From contig NC_053118.1 in assembly GCF_010015445.1 (NCBI RefSeq), positions 21,379,937-21,443,936 on the forward strand: a DNA stretch of 64,000 bases, written 5' to 3'. The stretch's first letter is position 1. Every line of letters starts with the position of its first letter. Positions 49,601 to 61,323 of the stretch are shown here, piece by piece. The notes under the pieces are model-generated. The model had not been told where the DNA came from. It worked only from the letters and a program-made list of their open reading frames with translations, and made no database searches. Made by a program: the position numbers and the translations under genes. Source of the stretch: Perca fluviatilis. Lineage: Eukaryota; Chordata; Actinopteri; Perciformes; Percidae.

Positions 49601-51486
49601 GTTCAAACAACTCGGAATTGTAGTTGAGAACGTCAGTTATAACGGACCACGTGTTAAAAAAGTGTCGGTTTAAATCGGGCTCGGGCTCATAATTACAGTT
49701 AATGTGTCGTGTCGGGCTCGGACACAACATGCTCGGGCTCGGGCTGGGTCGGGCTTGATTTTTTTGGGCCGATCTAAGCTCTAGTACCAGTGCATGCAAA
49801 CTGGTCATCTTCTCTAACATAAACTAAAACTTAATCTCCTCATTAAAAGAAAAAGTCATGGGGACACTTACAGGAATACTCCCTCAATATCCATCCTTCC
49901 TTCCTGAATGAGCCAAGCTCCAAAGCGGAAACAGCCTGCGTAAGCGAAGTAGAGCATGGACTGGGTTAAGGAGAAGGTAATGCCATGCACATGGGCATTT
50001 TTCTGTGAGTTCCTGTACAGACAGGAAGAGAAAGATGACATCAAAGAGAGCACTCCTCAAATTAATCAAAATTGATTTTAAAATACATATACACTCAACT
50101 AAAGGATTATTAGGAACACCATACTAATACTGTGTTTGACCCTATGCTTCCAGCACCTTGTTGAATTAATGACACAAAGAATGAAGACAGTTCTGAAGGT
50201 GAAAGGGATCCCCCCCATCATTACACCTCCACCACCACCAGCCTGCCCAGTGGTAACAAGGCACGACGGATCCACGTTCTCATTTTGTTTACGCCAAATT
50301 CTGACTCTACCATCTGAATGTCTCAACAGAAATCGAGACTCATCAGACCAGGCAACATTTTTCCAGTCTTCAACTGTCCAATTCCGGTGAGCTCGTGCAA
50401 ATTGTAGCCTCATTTTCCTATTTTATGAGTGGTACCCGGTGGGGTCTTCTGCTGGTGTAGCCCATCTGCATCAAGGTTGTGCGTGTTGTGGCTTCACAAA
50501 TGCTTTGCTGCATACCTTGGTTGTAACGAGTGGTTATTTGAGTCAAAGTTGATCTTCTATCGGCTTGAATCACTCGGCCCATTCTCCTCTGACCTCTAGC
50601 ATCAACAAGGCATTTTCGCCCCCCAGGACTGCAGCATACTGGATGTTTTTCCTTTTTCAGACCATTCTTTGTCAACCCTAGAAATGGTTGTGCGTGAAAA
50701 TCCCAGTAACTGAGCAGATAGTGAAATACTCAGACCAGCCCATCTGGCACCAACAACCATGCCACGCTCAAAGTTCCTTAGATCACCTTTCTTTCCCATT
50801 CTGACATTCAGTTTGGAGTTCAGGAGATTGTCTAAACCAGGACCACACCCTTAAATGCATTGAAGCAGTTGCCATGTGATTGGTTGATTAGATAATTTCA
50901 TTAATGTGAAATTTAACAGGTGTTCCTAATAATCCTTTAGGTGAGTGTATTTTGATTCATATATCCCATGGAGATGATGGATCTGTGGTTTAATTAATGT
51001 TATTTTTCGTACTTGAATGGTATTTTGAGGTTTTCCTGATACAAAGCCTCAAACTTGGGTTCTCTGTTAAGAGAGACAACAGTACGGATATTCTCGATGG
51101 CCTCTGTAGCAATCTGTAGAAACAAACCATACAAATATGCTAAAGCCCACAAATGATGCTTGTTCTTAAGAGTAAAAAAAAAAAAGGAATTTGCATGTTA
51201 CTCTGGTAAATCCACACTGAATCTCTACCTTTCCAGACTTCTCCAGCTCCTTCTTGTCCTTAACAGCATATCCAGTGAGCGCCTTCATCTCCACAGCTCC
51301 AGCCAGTGCCATTAAGGGCACCACAGCCAGAATGAGCAGGGTCAGCTCCCAGCCGTACACAAAAGAAATGATCAGACTGGTGCCCATGTTAGCTATGTTC
51401 TGGGCCAGTGTCGCCATACGTACTCCTGTAGCCTGAGCAGACGTAAAAGATGGGAACAAAGCAGATAACAAAAGTTGTGTGTGTGC

Positions 51487-51520
<34 letters not shown>

Positions 51521-52474
51521 GTGTGTGTAGGTGTGTGTAGGTGTGTGTAGGTGTGTTGTTGAGACTAACCCCTTGTACTTGGGCTGCGTCTGTGGCCAGT
51601 CTCGTAGTGAGTGCTCCAACACTGTTTTTGGGACTGTCAAACCAGCTGAGGTCCTACAAGTTAACAGGGATTACCATTTTCAATTGGCCATGAAAATAGA
51701 ATACATTCACTTAGAATTAAAAGACTTAATATACAACAGACCTCCTGAAAACCTCACTTTACTGTAACATTAAACATTACTTAGTAATCAACAAAATAAA
51801 AGTTTGGAAAAGTTATTTATTAAGAATTGGATTTCTGGAAAACCTCAGTCTAGATAATACTGCGACTTAGAACTAATTAGTTATTACAAATACTAGAACC
51901 TGCTCTCATATAGAGCTGGTTACACTCACCTGTCTCATCATGGCCTTAAAGGCCCCCAGTCTTAGTTTGAGGGTCAGAATCTCTCCAGATTTACCAAAAC
52001 AGAAGCCCTGTTGAAAGTTTACAGACAGAAGACATGAGCACACCTGAACACTGACATGAACTTCTGTCACATCACCTGCACGTGTGTTTATACTGCAACA
52101 GCACTTTCCTAATATCACACTGTAAGTCTGTGTGAAAGGTATCAACGTTTCCACATTTCTAACCATTCTTAGTTATAGTTATAATGTGAGTAAGTAAAAC
52201 TAAAGTAATCTTTGGGTTGAGGCATATATGATTAAAGAAGCATTTTGGGAAATTGGCTTATTAGCTTTCTAGCCAAGAGTGAGATGAGAAGATTGATATA
52301 ACCCTCATGTCTGTCCAGTAAATATACATAAACAGCCAGAAGACAGTTACCGTAGCTTAGCACAACAACTGGATACGGAGGAAACGGCCATTCTGGCTAT
52401 GTTCTTTCCTTTGAGTGGTATCTTATCATCTTTTCATCAAACTCTCAGCAAGAAAACAAGTGTATTACCAAAAT

Positions 52475-52565
<91 letters not shown>

Positions 52566-55500
52566 GTTACATGCATACCTGTAGGAACATGGCAACAAAG
52601 GTTACAGCTCCAATAACAACAAACATCAGAGAAAAGAATGTGGCTCTTTGCCTGATAACTGCTTGATCTGGATGTGCAAACACCTGAGAGGAGAAGAAAA
52701 AACAGCTAATGTGTAATTTTTGGCAACATCTGACAAATGTTGCAATCAACAGGAAAGCATTAAAAAAACTTTTGTGGTACACAGATACTAAGAGTAACAT
52801 ACAGTGATGATCTTGGAGAAGATGATAGCGAACAGTGGCTGCATTGCTCCGTTTATGATAGCACAGATGGTCCCCACAAAAATGTACGGCCACTCGGGAA
52901 GGTTGAGACGCATCAATTTATGGAACGGCACGGAGGGAACATTTTCTTCCTACAGAAAGAGGAAAAACAGTTGAGTCACATCTCCTTTCCCTCTACCTCT
53001 CCTGTTTTTCTTCAGGAAGAGATTCAGAAAGGGAAAAAAAAACTCGAAAAAACTGAATTTAGTATGTAACTGCTGGAATGTGGGGAAAGATGAAGGAAAA
53101 GAGTGGCTAGGTAAGAGGAGCAAGTACAAAGTCATCAAAAATATTTTCTTTTTTGGACAATTTTCTTTACAATAGGGTTATCGTTTATGTAGTTTAGAGC
53201 CAGGGGTAAGGCAGAAAATATGAGATTTGCTAAGGATGGAATAGCACGAAGCCTGTTCCATCTGTATCACTATCAGAGTTAACAGATTGTACTAAAAATG
53301 AGAGGCTGCATTGTCATCTTGGAATTGAGGTAGTCCCATTTCCTTGATATATTTTGTCCAATGTTAATAATCTTTCCTGAATGAAAACTGTGACTATGAG
53401 ATATCCTTGGCTACAGAGTTTAGTGGTAAAGGTTGAGTTTGTAACCAGAGAGCCATCCATTCTCCCTCAGCACACATATGATAATTGGTTTTGATTTGAC
53501 AGGATTTTTTTGTAGCTAGGGGTTCGAGAGCAAGGACTTATTAAATAGGGAAGAGACAGTCTTGATTCGTCGTAATGGGACGAACCTGGATCTAAAAGAG
53601 TTAGCTTGAGCAGAGGAGAGAGAGGACACAGGTCTAATTACCTCACCCATGCATTTATCACCAAAACCTCTTAAGGACCAAAAAAAAAGTCTAACTTGAC
53701 TAACGGTATATGGACTTAAGGTAATGGTGGGGTTGGACTATGAGAGTATATAATTTTGTTTAGCTTGCATAGAACATGTTGACAATGTTGCCCCAGCCAC
53801 TCAAACCCCAGAGATGTTGCACCACAGCTCACTTCTTCTGTCACGTGATCCTGGAGCTTTTGCACCTCTTTCTCTCCCTCTGAGGCAGCAAAGGAGGAAC
53901 CTCTTCTGGACTTCCTCCTGTGCAGAGGAGACTGAGAGTGGGACTTGACTAAAGGGCTCTTCTCATCCGCAGAAAGCTCCCACTTTGCCTCCTCCCAGTC
54001 ATTGGCTTTCTGAAAGGTCTGTGGCAGGAAGACACAAACAATATCAAAGACTGGCCATTCTGAAATGACAAAGTAACTGAGCTCCAGCCAAACCAAATGG
54101 TGTATCAACGTGTTTATGTGTTTATGTATTACCTGCATGGTGACCAGTGTATGGTAGACTCCCTGTTCCTTCATCAGTTGGCTGTGAGTCCCCAACTCTA
54201 CAACATCACCATTCTGAAAGCCAGCGATGACGTCAGCATTTCTGATGGTTGAGAGGCGGTGGGCAACAATTATGGTGGTACGACCCAGTCGGACCTGCAC
54301 ACAATGATATGTGTCCGTGTTTTTGTGTCTTTGCTTATATTTACAAGAAGGAGATACAATTGTACATACAGTTTATGAACATACAACATGTTTGCAGTAG
54401 ACACATTTTAAGTGTTAAGACTAAGAGTCTAGGGGAGCTGTGTGATGACATTATTTAATCCCATTCATGTGTGTGCGGAGTGAACAGTAAATCAGCTGGC
54501 TAAACCAGAGGAAGTCTTTCGGCGTGAGGATGCCCGTGAAAGCTTTGATACGAATGAATGGGGTGCCATCTAGCCTCCAGCCTTCAGCTCTTTGAGGCTG
54601 TACTTAGGCACAGTGGTGCTTTGTGCTAATGCTAACATCAGTATGCTATCATGCTCACAATAACAACATGCTGATGTTTCCCATAATGAAGCTGATTAAC
54701 ATGCCATTAGTTCTGCCAATAGACTATATGGTATACCATGGATATCCATATCCAATATTTTTGTAGACGAAGCCTACAGGAACAGCTCTGGGCAGTAAGG
54801 TTATTTTGCAGCATCATTTGATGCACACCGGCCCAAAAATTATGTTTTCTATTATCATGATTTGGTCCATTAGGTCCAATAGATTTTGCGTCTAGAGGAG
54901 CTGTGTGATGACATTATTTAATCCAATTCATGTGTGCGGAGCAAACAGTAAATCAGCTGGCTAAACCAAAGGAAGTCTTTTGGTGTGAGGTAGCCCGTGA
55001 AAGCTTTGAAACGAATGAATGAGGTGCCATCTTGGAACGCGTGGAAGTTTTCCTTAATACAGCCATGATCAAGAGACAATTCACTAAAATCCAAAGATGT
55101 CAACCTGCTGGTAGCTCTAGAGGACAAGTGTACAACATTTCATGGCAATGGATGGATATTTCAGTCAGTCTTAAAGTCATGGACTTACCGATACGGACGG
55201 ACCAACATTGCCATCTGGAGGGCCACACCATTGGTGTCGCCAAAGAAAGTAGTAAACGTAAAAGTAATCTAATTTATATTAAGTATTTTAACTGCTTTTT
55301 TTCAAAAATGTCTGTGTCAGTGTCAAAGTGCAATAAGCCCTAATGCTGTGTTCTGAATGAGGCAGAGCATTTGTCTGTGTGTGTTTGTACCTTGTCGAGT
55401 GCAGCTTGCACAATAGTCTCGCTCTCAGCATCAAGAGCAGATGTGGCTTCGTCCAACAAAAGGAATTTGGGGTTGCGGACTAAAGCTCGAGCAATCGCAA

Positions 55501-56597
55501 TTCTCTGCTTCTGTCCTCCACTCATTTGAGTCCCTCGGTCTCCGACCATCGTCTCAAACTTCTGCTCAACGACAAGAGTCTCAGTATTAGCAAGTTGTGG
55601 AGTTCTTGACAAGCACAGATGACAGGGAGTCATAAATACAGTCATACATCAGGAAGGTTCATGATGAAGTCGTAAGCGTTAGCCTCCTTGGCAGCTTGTT
55701 CGATGTCCCACTGCGTCACGTCAGGTCGGCCATATCTAATGTTCTCAGTGATGGTGGTGGCAAAGAGGACGGGCTCCTGACTCACCACTCCGATCATCTC
55801 TCTCAGGTAGCGGACGTTAAGAGTACGGATGTCGTGACCATCAACAGTTACCTAAAATGCCAGAGTAAACAGACACAGCACTTACCGCAATGACACAGCG
55901 TATACATGATTTGCAGTAAAACTGCTCTTATTAAATAACAAAATGTTATGAATAAATCAGTGGAGTACTCTTTTAATTCCTTAACTACAGCAAAGTGGAT
56001 ATAATGACGACTACTGAATCAATCCTTTTAATTAACTGGTTTTGACATTACTCACAGATCCTTCCTGAGGATCGTAGAACCTCTGCAGCAGCTGGATTGT
56101 GGTGCTTTTACCACAGCCACTGCTACCTACCAAGGCAATGGTTTGTCCACTTTTCACGCTCAGAGACAGGTTATTTAATATCTACAAATAAAAGCAATGT
56201 CAGTTATGAGATACAGGTTAATAGTAATATAATGTACGTTTTAGAGTTCAGTAAACAGAGTCTATGGGGAACGTACTTTGACGTCTGGCCTGGAGGGGTA
56301 GCTGAAGTGGATATTCTTGAACTCTATGTCTCCTGTGATGAAATCAGGCTTGAAGCCAGCCTCTGAATAGCTGTCGATGATCGGTGTCTGTTGAGTCAAG
56401 AGTTATAACAATATTTTACTTCTGAAAACTCAGCTCTGTTCTCGTTTGTAGTTTGGCCACATTTAGATAAGAACCTGATTCTTTTCACAACCTCAAACAG
56501 ACAATGGGAGGAAGGCTGTTAGCCCTCCATGTTAGGGGGAGCATATTTAAAAAGCTCTCTTTGTTATCACTGCTTCTCTCTGTGCGGACACGGACAC

Positions 56598-56693
<96 letters not shown>

Positions 56694-57677
56694 TGTCCCT
56701 CAAAGGTTGAGCGGAGACTTGTTTTATGTACCTCTTGGAGGCCTCACCCTTCTGTATTTCAGACTAGACAGTAGAAAGTGTATCTATAAAGCACCTTTGT
56801 ATATCAGACGTCGCAAAGTGCTTCATGAGAAAATATATAAAATCGAGAGACTCTATATTAGTAATTCAAATAATAGGGATTCAAATAGTTAAAACTAAAA
56901 CCAAGGTATCCACAGATCTTAAGTCAAATGGGAGATAGAGCTTTATGGATGGTATAACTAAAAGCCCTGAGAGAAGAGTCCATACTTTTTCAGTTTAGCT
57001 TGAGGCTGTGTGCTAACTTCTTACCGGTATTTGTATTCATTTACACACAGATGGTGTCACACAGGCACTATTCTAGCAGAATAGCTAGAGATGAGACATT
57101 GTCGGAAGTTACCCTAGTAAGTGGTTCAGTAAGTTATGCTGCATGTTTCTGAAGCTATATTGACCATTTTAAATCCACTGATGTATAGTCAAAGACATGC
57201 CATGACAAGGAAGCCACTGTACATGTGTGATAAGGGTGTAATATTTGTAAAACTGACACCTTATTTAACCTCACAGTACATTCACGGTTAAGTTCAAGAA
57301 GTGGAGAGCCACAGCTATGCAATATCAACCAGATGACCTGACAGCAGGTGCTCCAATTAGAGCGAAATCCAACATGTCTGACTGCAAGTTGTCGGCTGCA
57401 TCAAAGCGGCTTCCCACAGTGCCAGAGTACAGTGGTTCATGTTCAGTAATACAAACTGACAACTGTCCAGCAGCAAAAAGATCATTCAATCAATGTTGCA
57501 TTTCTTACATGATCAATAATGTTGTACACTTTATATGCAGCTCCCTGGGCGCTGGAAAAGGTCTGCAAGTTTGGAGAGGTTTGTCCCAAAATGAACACTC
57601 CAATAAGCACAACGAAGAACACCTTAAGAGAGACAGAGACACACACGCACGCACACGCACGCACACACGCACGCACA

Positions 57678-57729
<52 letters not shown>

Positions 57730-58367
57730 CAGTGTTAGTTACAGCAACCTTTTTTTTTCAGTCTCCCTTAAAGGGGAATTGTTAGAAATTCCGTCATGAT
57801 GGGTCTACTCACAGTGAGTAAAGTTCCAATGGTGTACTCCTTACTCAGAATGAGTGTACTTCCGTACCAAAAGGCCAGAGCATAGGAGAGGTAAATCATC
57901 AGGAAGGTGAAGCCCATGGAAAAGTTAGCAGATGCTGCCTTCTTTATTCCCATGCTCTTTGCATCCTCCAAGTTCCTATTATATCTATGGTGCAACACAC
58001 ACAAATACACAAGCATAAATACTAATTCAATGGAAAGAAAAGTTAAATATAAATTAGATTGCAATGACACAAATTTACAAAAAAAACACAAATTTAATTA
58101 TATGGCTTTTTCTTGCACTTTGATCAGTTTATAAACCAAGAATGATCTGCCCTGCACGGACATTTTGATTGTTGTTTTCATCTTTTGTGAAGCACATTGT
58201 ATTCCACCTTTTTGTAAGAAATGTGCTATACAAATAAAGTTTTAATATTATAACCACAGATCTGTGAATTACTTTAACTCAAACATTGAATATTTTTCAC
58301 ACTATTGAGAGAATTGATGTGATTATATCCACTGACTTGTTAATAAGTTGAGAATCAGCGGTGGACT

Positions 58368-58454
<87 letters not shown>

Positions 58455-59968
58455 GTATAACATACTGTACATACCTCTTGATTTCTCTGTCCTGCCCACT
58501 GAAGGCAAACACTGTCCTGATATTAGAGAGCACTTCTTCTGCCACAGCTCCAGCTTTGGCATATGCAGCCTGCTCTTTAGAAGTGAAAGACGCCAGCACC
58601 TAATCAGGAGAAAAACAAAAATGTTATTAAGAATACCAGCAGGGGGGATGTGTCCTTATGATCAACAAATGGAGAGCAAGAGAAAGGCTTAAAAGATGGA
58701 CAAAGAGAACGTGCATTTTGAATGAGCAACACAAAGACAACAGAGAGAAGCTTACCTTAGAGAAAAGTCCGGCTGAAATGCCCAGCGCAGGGCTCACAGC
58801 CAGGATGACGAGAGTGAGTTTCCAGCCTTTGACGAAGCCGATGGTGAAGGCGGTGACGAAGCTGGTGAAGGCCTGGATAAGTTTCCCCGCCTTGTCGCCA
58901 ATACCCTCTTGGATCTTATAGACATCACTGCCAATGCATATAATATAAATACGTCCACCAATGATCTTCAGAGTACTGCAACATTTATGTATTATGAATG
59001 AAAGGAAAACCATTTTGCTGTTGTCATGTGAAAACTGTGAAACTTTATTAATCCTGACTTTGATGTTTTAACTTTAGATTAAATGTTTTATTATACGATA
59101 ATGAAAGAAATCCTGAAAGCAAAAATGTTTTTCTTTTTGATGTCAGAAAGCCATTTTACAGAAGAGTTGAAATAATAAATTGGTTAGTCGATCAACAGAA
59201 AATTATCATTATCGTGGCCGGGTCGTGGTGGATAGAGCAAGCGCACATAAACATACAGGTTTATGCCTCGACGCAGAGGTCCAGGGTTCGAATCCGACCT
59301 GTGATGATTTCCTGTATGTCTTCCCCCTCTCTCTCACCTAGCTGTCCTATCCATTAAAGGTGGAAAAGCCCAAAAAAATTATCTTAAAAAAGAAAATTAT
59401 CATCATCGTTTAATTGTAAAAAAATAAAAATGTTTTCAATTCAATTTTATTGATAGTGCCACATCATAACAGAAGTCCTCTCGGGACAATTTACAAGTAG
59501 AGTAGGTCTAGACCACATTCTATAATGTACAGAAACCCAACAATTCCCACAAGAGCAAGCATTTGGCGCGAAAGCGGCGAAGAAAAACTTCCTTTTAACA
59601 GGCAGAAACCTCGGACAGAACCTGCCTCTGCCTCTGAAGCGACGGGTAGGGGAAAGGGAGAGAGAAAGAGAGAGTGTATAACTAATGTTAATGTCTTAAT
59701 GTCTTTCTGTGTATTTTATTAGAATTTCATTGTTTTGTTTTTGTTTCATATTGCCCCTTTTGTTTTTATATTTGCTATTTAATTGATTTATATAATTAAT
59801 ATAAATCAATTCTAATACTGTTAATGGTTAAAAAAATCTGTTTATTGTGTTCTGTCTGAATATTTGGACAAATTGTATGTTGCTGCTTTGGCAACATTGT
59901 TATTGAAACTTTCATGCTAATAAAGCCCCTTTGAATTTGAATTTGAGAACAGAGAGAAAAATAAAAGG

Positions 59969-60050
<82 letters not shown>

Positions 60051-61248
60051 CTTACAGATATGACTCATAATTATAGCAGTAGATATATTGGAATGGCATT
60101 TGCTGTTTTGCTGTTATTCTAGTCTTCTATGATAGTGAATTGAATATCTTTCTGTTCAACTGTTGCTTCAACAAAACAAGCAAGTTAAATATGTTACCCA
60201 CTCTGTGAGACGTGTGTTGAGCTCTGCTATTTCAGTGACATCGAACCATCCGATGTCCTGCTTCATGATGCTGTGAAAAAACAACTTGCGGATGCGTGTG
60301 CCCTGCCGCCCGGCTGAAAGGCTCCATAAAGCCACCTGCCCATAGGCTGCCACCACCACGACAAAACCCATGATGGAGTAGTAAATGGCAAACCTTGAGG
60401 AAAGAGAAGAATTGTGACACATGACTTAAAAACTTCTGCTTAGACTTTCTTTAGAAAACTGGTAATTATCGAATTAGTCCGATAAAGTGGAAGTTGGCAA
60501 TGGATGATTAAAGTGACAAAAAATTCATAATTGATGTAATTTTATGTCTAGAAAAACCACTGCAAGTTCCCTGACCTTCCTGCACTTATGAAAGTAAAAA
60601 ACACAAATATCAACATTAAATTCAACATTTTGGAGACCATTTCACCCGACAATAAAGCTTTCTCTGTTTATGCTGATCATATAAAGTCTTACGTTGTCAT
60701 GTCCTCCTGTAGGGTGCTGTTACTCGGTATGTGGGTGACATCTGAAGACACAAGGTAACAAAGATATTGTTACACCATATTTATTTCAGTGAATTATGTG
60801 TGCCCATGTCTGTTACTGAAAACTCACTGGGGTGGGTGATGTTGATTTGGCCCATCATGGAGTCCTCTATAAAGCTGTCTGTCATGTCCCCAAACACAAT
60901 ACACATAAGAGGAAGCACTATACCGTGGATAATGGCACAGATTGTCCCAGCCAGGATATACACAATGTCCAAGCCATCTGCAAACCTAAACTACACTCAC
61001 ATAAAGGAGAGAGTTTGGAAAGACCAAAGACAGAACAGCAGAAATCAGTATCTTAGATGCCATGATAATTTTCAGGGTGTAAAAAAATTGAATTATGCAA
61101 TCAGAACGGGGAGCGACTTTAAACTCCATTATATTCTCTCAGCAGGGGACAGTTGGAGTCAAACCGAAACAACAGGAGGATGTGTCGCACCCCCGTCCTC
61201 TCTACCGGCCTCCTCCTCTTACTTCACACACTCACACAAACCTCAACA

Positions 61249-61323
<75 letters not shown>

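Noticed and set aside
50099..50799. Tc1 frames as a working transposase gene
   Set aside because: Frameshifts, loss of the last catalytic region and an inverted C-terminal segment make it a relic.
60960..60990. Acceptor-like gtttgcag inside abcb exon 3
   Set aside because: Using it leaves the phase unmatched with exon 2. Starting at 60990 (acceptor gtgtag) gives [12 protein letters not shown] in phase and matches the family.
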